Source of the DNA: Acidobacteriaceae bacterium
Lineage (GTDB): Bacteria > Acidobacteriota > Terriglobia > Terriglobales > Acidobacteriaceae
Length of the DNA stretch: 64,000 nt
Assembly: GCA_003165075.1 (NCBI GenBank)
Contig: PLSM01000187.1
Coordinates: 6,644-70,643, forward strand
Direction of reading: 5' to 3'
The position numbers were made by a program, and so were the translations under genes. The notes beneath the pieces were generated by a model that worked only from the letters and a program-made list of their open reading frames with translations, made no database searches and was not told the origin of the DNA. Below, in pieces: positions 47,676 through 57,347 of this stretch (its first letter is position 1; each line of letters begins with the position of its first letter).

Positions 47676-48668
47676 ATGACTCCCGCTTCCCAGGCCGCCA
47701 ACCCGGCAGAACTCGCAACCTCCGCCGAATCTCACCTCCACGGAGCGATTCACGCGCCGCGTCCGGGCTCCACGGCCACCCTGATTCACGACCTCCGCGA
47801 GTTATTCAAGGTGCGCGTCACCGGCATGGTGCTCATTACCGGCTGGGCCGGCTTCTACCTGGGCTCCATGCAGTCGGGCATCTCCAGCGTGCAGCGCGGC
47901 CTGCTTGACACGCTCGTCGGCATCGGCCTGGTATCCGCCGGATCCAGCGCTCTCAATCAGGCCATCGAGCGCTCTACTGACGCGCGCATGATCCGCACCG
48001 CCGACCGCCCCATTGCCGCTGGGCGCATCTCGCTCGTCCAGGGCATCCTGGCCGGCATCGGCTCGCTGGCGCTCGGCGCGTGGTGGCTTCTGCTCCACAC
48101 CAATCTGCTTACTGTCTCCCTGGCGCTGCTTACGGCCTTTACCTACATCGCGGTTTACACCCCGCTCAAGCGCGTCACCACCATGGCCACTTTCATCGGG
48201 GCTTTTCCCGGAGCCATGGGTCCCATGCTTGGCTGGACCGCCGCTCGCGATCGCATTGAGTGGCCGGCTGTCGCTCTCTTCGCCATTCTTTTCGTGTGGC
48301 AGTTTCCCCACTTCATGGCCATCGCCTGGATGTATCGCGATGACTATGCCCGCGCCGGCATTCGCATGTTGCCGGTCGTCCAGCCCGATGGCTGGTCCAC
48401 CGTGGTGGAGGCGCTCTTTTACGCCGTGCTCATGATTCCCGTCAGCCTGGCCCCGTGGCGTCTCGGGCTGGCCGGCCCTGCCTATGCTTTGCTGGCCACC
48501 GGGCTGGGCCTCTTTTACCTCGCCTACACCATCCGCTTCACCCGCATCCTGCGCGCGGTCACCCCGGCAGAGAGCCGGATGGTGGCGCGCGACCTGCTCA
48601 AGGTGAGCGTCATCTATCTGCCCCTGCTGCTCACCACGCTCATGCTCTGCGCCATCGCCGCGCACTAA
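47676..48668 (+). CDS. ctaB: Protoheme IX farnesyltransferase (heme O synthase)
   Basis: ELFKVRVTGMVLITGWAGFYLGS, NQAIERSTDARMIRTADRPIAAGRIS, AYTPLKR-like VYTPLKRVTTMATFIGAFPGAMGPMLGW, FVWQFPHFMAIAWMYRDDYARAGIRML. Confidence 0.93.
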   Translation: MTPASQAANPAELATSAESHLHGAIHAPRPGSTATLIHDLRELFKVRVTGMVLITGWAGFYLGSMQSGISSVQRGLLDTLVGIGLVSAGSSALNQAIERSTDARMIRTADRPIAAGRISLVQGILAGIGSLALGAWWLLLHTNLLTVSLALLTAFTYIAVYTPLKRVTTMATFIGAFPGAMGPMLGWTAARDRIEWPAVALFAILFVWQFPHFMAIAWMYRDDYARAGIRMLPVVQPDGWSTVVEALFYAVLMIPVSLAPWRLGLAGPAYALLATGLGLFYLAYTIRFTRILRAVTPAESRMVARDLLKVSVIYLPLLLTTLMLCAIAAH

Positions 48669-48674
48669 GGAACC

Positions 48675-49235
48675 ATGACCACGTTCGCTCCCTCCGCCAA
48701 TTCTCGATCCGGCACGGGCCCCGCCATCGCCGCCATTCTGGCTGTCAGCGCGGCGGCTACTCTCTTTCTCTTCTGGCTCATCTACGTCCACCCCGCCATG
48801 GACGCTACCAGCACGCGCTTCGCGTTCCTCCCCGCGCTCAATGCCCTGCTCAACGGGCTCAGCGCCACCGCCCTGCTTATCGGTTACACCTTCATCCGCG
48901 CCCACCGCATCGCCGCCCATCGCGCCTCGATGCTTACCGCGTTTGGCTTCTCCACACTGTTTCTGGTCAGCTACATCCTCCACCATGCGCTGCATGGCGA
49001 CGTGCGCTATCCCGTCCATGCCGCCCTGCGCTCCGTCTACCTGCCGCTGCTGGCCAGTCACATCGTCCTGGCCGTGGTGGCTCTGCCCCTTGTGCTGGTC
49101 ACCTTTTTCTTCTCTCTCACCGGACGCATTCCGCAGCACCGCAAAGTGGCCCGCTGGACATTCCCCCTGTGGCTCTACGTTTCCATCACCGGCGTCGTCA
49201 CTTACGTGATGCTGCGCCTGGCCCAAGGCTCGTGA
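48675..49235 (+). CDS. DUF420 domain-containing membrane protein (cytochrome oxidase assembly-associated)
   Basis: FAFLPALNALLNGLSATALLIGYTFIRAHRIAAHRASMLTAFGFSTLFLVSYILHHALHGD; adjacent to ctaB. Confidence 0.88.
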   Translation: MTTFAPSANSRSGTGPAIAAILAVSAAATLFLFWLIYVHPAMDATSTRFAFLPALNALLNGLSATALLIGYTFIRAHRIAAHRASMLTAFGFSTLFLVSYILHHALHGDVRYPVHAALRSVYLPLLASHIVLAVVALPLVLVTFFFSLTGRIPQHRKVARWTFPLWLYVSITGVVTYVMLRLAQGS

Positions 49236-49240
49236 ATCCC

Positions 49241-49528
49241 ATGTCCGCCGGACGCCCCACACCCGATTCCGTCAGCCCCCGCCCCGCAATGCCCGCGGAC
49301 GGCACCCGCCAGTTGCTGCAATGGGGCTCGTCTATCCTGGGTACAGGCCTTCTGGCCGCTCTGCTGCTCGTAACCTTGCTGGGTGGCTTCACCGTCACCG
49401 GCGCCACCACCAACTCCGGCTGGTTCGCGCTGATTGTGGCCCTCATGTGCATCCCCTTCGGCGGCCTGCTGCTCACCCTGGGCGCGGCCAAGTGGCTCCG
49501 CAATCGCGCCATCGCCCGGCACCGCTGA
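49241..49528 (+). CDS. Small two-TM hypothetical membrane protein
   Basis: 95 aa, MSAGRPTPDSVSPRPAMPADGTRQLLQWGSSILGTGLLAALLLVTLLGGF...ALIVALMCIPFGGLLLTLGAAKW; in frame with the 3' end of track ORF 48455..49528. Confidence 0.6.
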   Translation: MSAGRPTPDSVSPRPAMPADGTRQLLQWGSSILGTGLLAALLLVTLLGGFTVTGATTNSGWFALIVALMCIPFGGLLLTLGAAKWLRNRAIARHR

Positions 49529-49566
49529 AGGTCTGCTATTCTTGTCAATTACTGGAGTTAAAGATC

Positions 49567-50037
49567 ATGGCAAGAAGCGTCAACAAAGTCACCCTCTTGG
49601 GTAATGTGGGCAAGGACCCCGAGATTCGTTCCACCCCCAGCGGAGTTATGGTTGCGAGCTTTGGGCTGGCAACCAGCGACAGGTTTCAGGATGCGCAGGG
49701 CAACTGGCAGGACCGTACCGAGTGGCATAATTTGAAGGCCTTTAAACGCACCGCCGAGATCGTCCGCGACTACGTGAAGAAGGGCTCCAAACTCTACGTC
49801 GAGGGAAAGATCACGACCAACAGTTGGGACGACAAAGAGTCCGGGCAAAAGCGCTATCGCACCGAGATTCTCGTCAATGAACTCGTACTGCTCTCTGGCC
49901 GCGATGAGGGCTCGGGCGCGCAAACCCGCCCCGCCAGTTCATCCGGCTCGACAGCCAGCTTCGACCAGCGTCCGCCTGCCGGCCACGACGACGTCGCGCA
50001 ATCTGCCGAAATCTCCGACGACGACATCCCGTTCTGA
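49567..50037 (+). CDS. ssb: Single-stranded DNA-binding protein
   Basis: MARSVNKVTLLGNVGKDPEIRSTPSGVMVASFGLATSDRF...C-terminal DDDIPF tip. Confidence 0.96.
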   Translation: MARSVNKVTLLGNVGKDPEIRSTPSGVMVASFGLATSDRFQDAQGNWQDRTEWHNLKAFKRTAEIVRDYVKKGSKLYVEGKITTNSWDDKESGQKRYRTEILVNELVLLSGRDEGSGAQTRPASSSGSTASFDQRPPAGHDDVAQSAEISDDDIPF

Positions 50038-50373
50038 AAGTGGATCTCTATTCTTGTGTCCACTAGCCTCTTCCCCATCGGAATGGGTGGGATGGGGTGT
50101 CGAGTAGGGACAGCACGTGGATTCCATAGGCAACACTAGGCTAGCCAATTGAGTTCGAATGAAATCGATAAAATACAGGTCGATCAAGAATCGACCTCAA
50201 CTGAGTTCCTTGTCTGTGTCAATACTGTGTCGGCAGTTTTCTGGTGGCCTGTGGCTGGCGATCATGTGGCCGGTCTCAGAGCCAGAGCTGGCCCTGACGT
50301 GCTCTGGCGTTTCAGACGGATGAACCTGAGCCGATTCGCCAGCGGCAGAGCGCCGATGCAATTCGATTTGAAC

Positions 50374-51687
50374 TTAGCTAGGTGGGCGTTTGACGAGGCA
50401 CATGCTCCAGCCGTCCGGGTTGAGCGGAATGGTAACAGCCGTTCCGGAAGGCGAAGCTTCAAAGCGCCTTACATATTCTGCAAAACGCTTATCCTTGAGT
50501 GCGGGACTTCTCCAATCGCGAATGATTCCGAAGCACATTACGAACAAAAGGGCAGCCGAAACGATCTTAAGAACGACAACCCGGCTTCGGATGCACCAGA
50601 GAAGAGACCATGCAAAGGCCAGCGTTGGGAAAAACCAATAGCGAATTCCGCCTGCCGCGGCAAGCATTTGCCACCTGGAGACACCGGCGGGCGCATAAGC
50701 CACAGGAGTAATCAGCGCTGCGGCAAAGAGCACGGAGGAAAGAAGAAGGAGAAGCTTCATCTCAACGGTCGACTTGATGAAGCAGATTACAACAATAGCA
50801 GTTCCGCCGATCGCAACCAATAAGAGGACGGCAAAGAGTCGAGGGCCCGGATTGAACGCCAAAGTATTAGTGCCCAGCAATGCCCCAAGGTAAACCTGAC
50901 CGGCAAGTATGCGTGCAAACAATGCAGGGCTCGCACCCAATGCATCGGGAAGGGAACGACCTGAAGGATTGACAATCAAGAGCCCCCACGCCTGAACAAG
51001 ACAGAGCGCAGCAAGAGTGCCGGTCATGGCCCACTGCCAACGATTTCGACGCCGCCATGCAAGGACAACTGCGATGGGAAGCAGAAAGATGCAGAACGGC
51101 CCTGTCAAGCCACAGAGAAGCAGGATAAAGATGTCGGACAGCCGGCCCGCAACGCCTCTCGGCGTGGAAGCTACCAGCAGTAGGAAAACGCACAGGGCCA
51201 GCTCCCATTGTGAACTGGTGATGATCGCGTACATGTCCTTGCAATTCGGCAAGGCTAGATAAATGCCCGCCAAGAGAGCGCGGTAGCGCAGGCTGCCCCA
51301 CGCCGAAGAGCGGGAGGAAAGTACCAGGTTTGCGGGCAGCGCCTGCACGGCTATCGCGATGAGGTTAAGCACCAGGGGAGCCCGGGATAACGGCATAAGC
51401 AGCGCGAGCGAAGCTCCGAGGCGCAGCAGGGTTTGATAGTATCCGGCCGCTGCGTGGAACAGCGCATGCCACCATCCGAGGTTGTAGGCATCCGCATACC
51501 AGACGCGCCCATCCTCGGCCCAGAATTGTGCGTGGAATATCGCATCCGGTCGATGCGAGGCCACGACGGCACAAGCGAAGACAAAAATTGCGCCATGTTG
51601 CCAGGGGCGGAGACCGATTTTCTGCTCGTTTTGCGCTCCGTTGATCATGGTGTGAGTTTCTGAAGCTCTGCTGCTTCCGCTAGCCAA
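50374..51687 (-). CDS. Polytopic membrane protein, possible glycosyltransferase GT-C type
   Basis: 437 aa with ~10 hydrophobic segments; FHAQFWAEDGRVWYADAYNLGWWHALFHAAAGYYQTLLRL resembles GT-C first luminal loop (acidic pair DG/D). Confidence 0.55.
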   Translation of the reverse strand: MASGSSRASETHTMINGAQNEQKIGLRPWQHGAIFVFACAVVASHRPDAIFHAQFWAEDGRVWYADAYNLGWWHALFHAAAGYYQTLLRLGASLALLMPLSRAPLVLNLIAIAVQALPANLVLSSRSSAWGSLRYRALLAGIYLALPNCKDMYAIITSSQWELALCVFLLLVASTPRGVAGRLSDIFILLLCGLTGPFCIFLLPIAVVLAWRRRNRWQWAMTGTLAALCLVQAWGLLIVNPSGRSLPDALGASPALFARILAGQVYLGALLGTNTLAFNPGPRLFAVLLLVAIGGTAIVVICFIKSTVEMKLLLLLSSVLFAAALITPVAYAPAGVSRWQMLAAAGGIRYWFFPTLAFAWSLLWCIRSRVVVLKIVSAALLFVMCFGIIRDWRSPALKDKRFAEYVRRFEASPSGTAVTIPLNPDGWSMCLVKRPPS

Positions 51688-52383
51688 CGGCAGACCCTCC
51701 CCTTTTCGCTCCAGTCGTTTATCGCGCGTGACTGGATCTCCAAACAGTCACTTCGTGCATCGTTGACAGGGGAAAGATTGCACCCAAGAAACGCTGCCCC
51801 CGTCGCATCAGTTTAACCGTTTGCGCCAATGCTATACCGATTCAAGCGCATTTGAGTGAAGGAAATAGGGCAATGCGCCTGATGGCCCGGCAACGACCGC
51901 TCGCACCAACCCGGAGTTGTCTTGAGTCCTCGAACGTCGGGCCGAAGTGGAGGGAAGAAATTGTTTGCACGGCTCCTGCTGAGGCAGTGTAGTGGGGCAA
52001 ACGGTGGGAAGGTCACTTTCGGGGCTCAGAACCAGACCCGTTAATTGGATCGGAAACCCCTTGTAATGGTCTCCAAGTCCATGAAGCGTGACAAACTTCG
52101 CGCTACTACACCGGAGTGTCGAGGACGGGTGTCGAGAAGGGACTGCATGTCCTGGTCTATGCCGAACCTTCCCCACACGCCTCCGGAGCTTTACGATCCT
52201 ATCTCCCCTTTGCGTGCCGTTTCGCACTAAACAACAGCAGAAGTCTCCTTGAATTCGGGAGCAGATGGCCGCAAAGCGGCGATTGGGAAACTTTAGGCAT
52301 AACCATCAGCCGTGCAAGATGTTGTAAATTGAACGACAACTCTGAGACCATGAGGAGATTCTGGCTAAATTGTGAGGACATGA

Positions 52384-54657
52384 ATGCCTGTTTTGAAGGA
52401 ACAGAGCAAGTCGAATACTCGCGAACTTTCCATTTCAAAGTCCAATCTGAGCTGGTACTTCCTTTTTTTCGTCACCTCTGGATTCTGCGGCCTGGTTTAC
52501 GAGGTGGTTTGGGTTCGACTCGCCATGGCCAGCTTCGGCGTGACTACGACTCTTGTTTCCATAGTTCTTTCGATGTTCATGGCCGGCTTGGGCCTCGGTT
52601 CGTGGGGCGCAGGAGTGCTGACACGCCGAGTCCTGGAGACGAACGGACCGCGGGCGCTGCGCCTATACTCCATCGCTGAATTGCTGATCGGAGTCTCGTC
52701 CCTGGCCGTTCCCCTCGAGTTGAAGTTCGGACGCTTTCTCATGCAACACCTGGGAAGCTTTGGAGCGTGGCAAACTTCGCGCTACTACTTCCTGGCCGGC
52801 ACTTGGGTCGCCATCACGCTTGTCCCCTGGTGCATCTGCATGGGATCGACATTTCCTCTGCTGATGGCAGTCATTCGGCAAACCGCAAGGCCAACGTCAG
52901 AGCGCTCCTTCAGCTACCTCTATGTTGCCAATGTTCTTGGCGCACTACTTGGAACCATCACTTCAGCCTTCATCCTCATTGAGTTGCTGGGATTCCAGCG
53001 AACCCTCTATGTCGCCGGAAGTCTGAATGCAATCTTGGCGCTGTTGGCCTTCCTCATAAGCTTCTCCCTGCTCTCATCCCCTGCGGTTGAAAAGCCAGTC
53101 TCTGGGCAGGCGGCACGACAGAGGATCTATGGACTTCCTAAAAACGCCGCTCTCTTTTTCTTGTTCACCACCGGACTGGTCAGCATGGGTATGGAGGTCG
53201 TCTGGATCCGCCAGTTCACTCCGTTCCTGGGGAATGTCGTCTACGCTTTCGCCGCCATCCTCGCGGTGTATCTTCTGGCCACTGTTTTGGGATCGCGCGA
53301 CTACCGCTCTAAGTCCGAATCTCACCAGCCCGGTGAGAGTGCTTCAGCATGGAGTCTATTCGCACTCTTTGCCATAATCCCGGTGGTTGCGGCTGATCCC
53401 CTGCTGCCCCTCGGAGGAGACGTCTATTCCGGCGGATTGCGCCTCCTTTCTATCGCGCTCTTCTGCTCTCTGGCGGGCTTTCTTACTCCCTTGTTGGTGG
53501 ATTCCTGGTCATCAGGCGATCCCGATCGAGCCGGAACTGCCTATGCCGTCAATGTTGCGGGTTGCATTGTCGGACCCCTCGTAGCCAGCTTCTTGTTCTT
53601 GCCTTTGTTGGGAGAACGGTGGTCAATCGCTGTTCTTTCAATTCCTCTGTTTGTAGTGGCCGCTCTCACGGCGTTTCACCAGTCACCCGAAACCGCACGA
53701 CCCAAGTCCGGTCTCAACCTTAAATTCAAGTTCGCCCTTGCAGCCGTTGCCGCAATCCTGCTTTTTAGTGTGAGCCACGACTTCGAAACCCAATTCGCAG
53801 CACGACAGGTCCGAAGAGATTACACCGCCACTGTCACTGCAACGGGAAAAGGCTTTGATCGAAAGCTATTGGTGAACGGAATTGGGATGACCAACCTGAC
53901 TCCGATCACCAAGTATATTGCCCACCTGCCACTCGCATTCATGTCCAGGCCTCCCCAAAACGGCCTGGTGATCTGTTTCGGAATGGGAACCAGCTTCCGC
54001 TCCATGCTTTCCTGGGGAATTCCCACCACCGCCGTAGATCTGGTCCCCAGTGTTCCAGCACTGTTTGGGTATTACCACGCCGATGCGTCGAAGGTGATGA
54101 GTTCTCCCTTGGCGCACGTCGTAATCGATGACGGCCGCCGCTTTCTCGACGCTTCAACCGAGACGTACGACGTCATCGTCGTGGACCCGCCCCCTCCCGT
54201 GCAAGCCGCAGGTTCCAGCTTGCTGTACACGCATGAATTCTATGAAGTCGTTAAACGGCATTTGCGCAGCGGCGGGATATTGCAGACTTGGTACCCTGCA
54301 ATACAAGGCGATGCTTCTACCACTGTTGCCGTAACCAAGGCCCTTATGGAGTCCTTTCCCTATGTCCGTGCCTTTCAGTCGTACGACGGGTTTGGGATTC
54401 ACTTCCTGGCCAGTATGAAGCCGTTGCCCATCACCTCAAGTTCAGTGTTGGCCGCACGAATGCCGAATGCCGCAGTTTCTGACTTTGTGGAATGGGGTCC
54501 GCAACCAACAGCCCAACAACAGTTCGATGCAGTCCTCTCGGACGAGCTATCGCTGGACAAAATCGTCGCCGAGGCACCTCAAGCACCGGCATTGCGAGAT
54601 GACCAGCCGATCAACGAGTACTATCTGCTTCGAAGTTGGTTTCATTACTACAGATGA
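52384..54657 (+). CDS. Spermidine-synthase-like fused polytopic membrane protein
   Basis: FLFFVTSGFCGLVYEVVWVRLAMASFGVTTTLVSIVLSMFMAGLGLGSWGAG, ~14 hydrophobic segments, then ICFGMGTSFRSMLSWGIPTTAVDLVPSVP...VVIDDGRRFLDASTETYDVIVVDPPPPVQAAGSSLLYTHEFYEVVKRHLRSGGILQTWYP. Confidence 0.88.
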   Translation: MPVLKEQSKSNTRELSISKSNLSWYFLFFVTSGFCGLVYEVVWVRLAMASFGVTTTLVSIVLSMFMAGLGLGSWGAGVLTRRVLETNGPRALRLYSIAELLIGVSSLAVPLELKFGRFLMQHLGSFGAWQTSRYYFLAGTWVAITLVPWCICMGSTFPLLMAVIRQTARPTSERSFSYLYVANVLGALLGTITSAFILIELLGFQRTLYVAGSLNAILALLAFLISFSLLSSPAVEKPVSGQAARQRIYGLPKNAALFFLFTTGLVSMGMEVVWIRQFTPFLGNVVYAFAAILAVYLLATVLGSRDYRSKSESHQPGESASAWSLFALFAIIPVVAADPLLPLGGDVYSGGLRLLSIALFCSLAGFLTPLLVDSWSSGDPDRAGTAYAVNVAGCIVGPLVASFLFLPLLGERWSIAVLSIPLFVVAALTAFHQSPETARPKSGLNLKFKFALAAVAAILLFSVSHDFETQFAARQVRRDYTATVTATGKGFDRKLLVNGIGMTNLTPITKYIAHLPLAFMSRPPQNGLVICFGMGTSFRSMLSWGIPTTAVDLVPSVPALFGYYHADASKVMSSPLAHVVIDDGRRFLDASTETYDVIVVDPPPPVQAAGSSLLYTHEFYEVVKRHLRSGGILQTWYPAIQGDASTTVAVTKALMESFPYVRAFQSYDGFGIHFLASMKPLPITSSSVLAARMPNAAVSDFVEWGPQPTAQQQFDAVLSDELSLDKIVAEAPQAPALRDDQPINEYYLLRSWFHYYR

Positions 54658-54848
54658 CATCTCTATTTGCTATCAGGTGCATCCTCTCAGGAAGAACGAC
54701 TCCGGCCATTTGCAAATAGATTTCTCTGCCCCCACTCGACCGCACATCTTCATGAAATCTCGAAATGAACCGCGACCGGGAAGCATTCGGATCGCGGGGA
54801 GGCTTCGGCGGCGCGGCAACGAGGGTTGAAATTGAGCACAAGCAGAAA

Positions 54849-54880
54849 CGGCGGCCTTTCCCACCTGGGAACGGCCGCCG
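54849..54880. terminator. Hairpin terminator between convergent genes
   Basis: CGGCGGCCTTTCCCA-CC-TGGGAACGGCCGCCG, long stem with one mismatch, between the 54657 (+) and 54936 (-) gene ends. Confidence 0.6.
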
Positions 54881-54935
54881 CTACGTGCTACTGGATCTGT
54901 TTGTCTTGCTTCACTGCCCCATGGGGGCGTCTTGG

Positions 54936-55925
54936 TTACTTGGTGCCCTCGGTCGCCGAGGCGACATAAAGGTCCACGTTACTCTTGTCCACCAGGGATG
55001 TACCGGTATCCACAAACACCGGATACGGTCCGAATGAATCGGTGCTGTAGTCCTTACCGATCTGCTTAGGTACGTCGTGGAAAATCTCGTCCAGCGACTT
55101 CAGACCCACATAGGCCATGGTGAAAGGCTTCTGAATCACAGTCGAGTCGATGGTTCCCGCCTTGATCCCGTCGAGCGTATCCTGGCTTGAGTCCCATGCC
55201 ACAAGCACTCGGTCGGTTGCGTTGGCCCGCTGGATCGCATCGGCCACCATCTTGCCCGAAGAGGACTCCAAGCACACAAATGCGTCGATCTTCTTGGGTC
55301 CGGTGAGGACCAGATACTGCTGTGCTTTATCGAAGGCAGTGTGGGGATCGCCCTTGATGTCCACCACGTCCGCGATCTTGATGTCGGGGTGGCTGGCGAA
55401 GACATCCTTGAAACCCTTCAGGCGCTCATCGATGCTGGGCTGGCCCATGAACGTGAAAAACACCACGTTCCCCTTCCCCCCAAGCTTCTGAATCACGCGC
55501 CGTCCACCCAGCCGTCCAGCTTCCAGATTGTTGGTGCCTATAAAGAAGAGGCGATGACTGCTCGCGGCATCTGAGTCAATGGTGATTACTGGAATTCCAG
55601 CGCCGATTGCCGCGTCGATTTCCGGCTGCAGCACAGCCGCGTCGGACACCTGCACCAGGATCCCCGCCGGCTTGGCCGCCACGGCCTGTTGCAGTGCGGT
55701 CAGCTCGGCCTGTGGGTCGTAGTTCGCCGGTCCAACCACCTTGGCCGTCACCCTGTATTCGGCCGCCGCTTTGTTAAATCCCGCTGCTGCCGTCTGCCAG
55801 TAAGGCACCTGCATGTTCGACGCAACCAGATAAAAAACTTCCTTGGTCGAGTGCCTGTCGCACCCGGAGATGAATGCAACTCCGAGCACGAGGAATGCCA
55901 CCGCTGTTGTCTTGATTGCCTTCAT
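54936..55925 (-). CDS. Sugar ABC transporter substrate-binding lipoprotein (ribose/periplasmic-binding type)
   Basis: Start re-assigned to MKAIKTTAVAFLVLGVAFISGCDRHS (lipobox). VPYWQTAAAGFNKAAAEY, DAAIGAGIPVITIDSDAASS, FIGTNNLEAGRLGGRRVIQKLGGKGNVVFF, VLVAWDSSQDTLDGIKAGTIDSTVIQKPFTMAYVGLKSL. Confidence 0.9.
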   Translation of the reverse strand: MKAIKTTAVAFLVLGVAFISGCDRHSTKEVFYLVASNMQVPYWQTAAAGFNKAAAEYRVTAKVVGPANYDPQAELTALQQAVAAKPAGILVQVSDAAVLQPEIDAAIGAGIPVITIDSDAASSHRLFFIGTNNLEAGRLGGRRVIQKLGGKGNVVFFTFMGQPSIDERLKGFKDVFASHPDIKIADVVDIKGDPHTAFDKAQQYLVLTGPKKIDAFVCLESSSGKMVADAIQRANATDRVLVAWDSSQDTLDGIKAGTIDSTVIQKPFTMAYVGLKSLDEIFHDVPKQIGKDYSTDSFGPYPVFVDTGTSLVDKSNVDLYVASATEGTK

Positions 55926-56179
55926 ATATGCCTCTCGGTCCCTCAGTCGAATGGAATTGGACGCCCGCGCGCCAAATCGTGCCCCAGCTAGCCCCTCCGA
56001 GAATTCCGGCAAGATAATAATCCCGAAAGACTTTGGCTGTCCAGTCCCTGCCGCACAAGGGACTTTATACCATTGCAAGGTGAATCGGATCGTGATTCAG
56101 AACACGTACGTTGGGTTTAGCTGCCACAGCGTCCCTCACTGCGATATAACCAGACGTGGAGCGTGATTGCACATCGGCC

Positions 56180-57340
56180 ATGGCCGCAGATTCCAAGCCG
56201 GAGACCCTGCTGCATCCCGGAATTGCCGTCGATGGGCACGGTGCCCTTTCCCGGCGCGTCTATGCCGAGCCGCCTCACCCCTATCGCACTCCATTTGCAC
56301 GCGATGCAGCCCGCATCCTTCACGCCCGAGCCTTTCGCCGCCTGGCTGGTAAAACCCAGGTCTTTAACCGCCTCCCCGGTAATCCGCCGGGCGACCACTT
56401 CCGCAGCCGCCTCACGCACACCCTGGAAGTCACACAAATCTCCCGCACGGTGGCCCACGCATTGGGACTGAATGCCGAGTTAGCTGAGGCCCTGGCGCTC
56501 ACCCACGACATCGGCCATCCACCTTTCGGCCATGCCGGTGAAGCGGCCTTGGACCACGCTCTTCAGGCGCACGGCCTGGGATTCGACCACAACCTGCACG
56601 CCCTGCGCATCGTCACCTGGTTTGAAGAGCGTTACGCCGCATTTCGAGGCCTCAACCTGACCCTCGGCGTGCGCGAAGGCATCGTCAAGCACTCCCGTGA
56701 CTACTCTTCCGCCCAACATCCGGAGCTGGCCGAATACTTCCTCGATCAATTTCCGCCTCTTGAAGCTCAACTGATCGATCTGGCCGACGAGATCGCCTAT
56801 CTGACCGCCGATCTGGACGATGGTTTGGACTCCAGCATCCTGACCCTGGACCAGGTCCGCGAAGCCGTGCCCCTATTCCGCGGCTTTCACAACGATGTGC
56901 TCAGCCTGTACCCTGCGGCCCCGCAAAAGCTGACCGTTACCGAGGCGCTCCGGCGTGTCCTCAATGCGCTGGTGACCGATCTGATGTCCGAGGTGCGAGT
57001 CCGCGTCGCCGCCCTCGGGGCCACAACGCTCGATGAGATCCGGCGCACGCCCCAAAGACTAGCCGCCCTGAGCCCGGCGGCAGAGGCAAATCGCGCCGCC
57101 GCCAAGCAGTTCCTGTATGCCTGCTTTTACAACTCCCCACAGATGGTGGATGCGCACAGCCACGCCGGCAGGGTGGTGGAAGGGCTATTTGCAGCCCTGA
57201 TGGCCGATCCCGGCCTGCTGCCCGAGGACCATCGCGCGCAGATTCCCACTGAAGGTCTCGCCCGCACAGTCGCCGACTACATCGCCGGCATGACTGACAG
57301 CTACATCGAACAGCTTTGGAATCGTTGCGGCGGGCGCTGA
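56180..57340 (+). CDS. dgt: Deoxyguanosinetriphosphate triphosphohydrolase family protein
   Basis: RTPFARDAARILHARAFRRLAGKTQVF, DHFRSRLTHTLEVTQISRTVA, ALTHDIGHPPFGHAGEAALD (HD), LIDLADEIAYLTADLDDGL. Confidence 0.92.
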   Translation: MAADSKPETLLHPGIAVDGHGALSRRVYAEPPHPYRTPFARDAARILHARAFRRLAGKTQVFNRLPGNPPGDHFRSRLTHTLEVTQISRTVAHALGLNAELAEALALTHDIGHPPFGHAGEAALDHALQAHGLGFDHNLHALRIVTWFEERYAAFRGLNLTLGVREGIVKHSRDYSSAQHPELAEYFLDQFPPLEAQLIDLADEIAYLTADLDDGLDSSILTLDQVREAVPLFRGFHNDVLSLYPAAPQKLTVTEALRRVLNALVTDLMSEVRVRVAALGATTLDEIRRTPQRLAALSPAAEANRAAAKQFLYACFYNSPQMVDAHSHAGRVVEGLFAALMADPGLLPEDHRAQIPTEGLARTVADYIAGMTDSYIEQLWNRCGGR

Positions 57341-57347
57341 CGCTTTC

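Noticed and set aside
47802-49262. 486-aa minus-strand ORF
   Set aside because: Antisense to ctaB and DUF420 gene; Gly/Glu/His-rich low-complexity shadow ORF typical of high-GC DNA.
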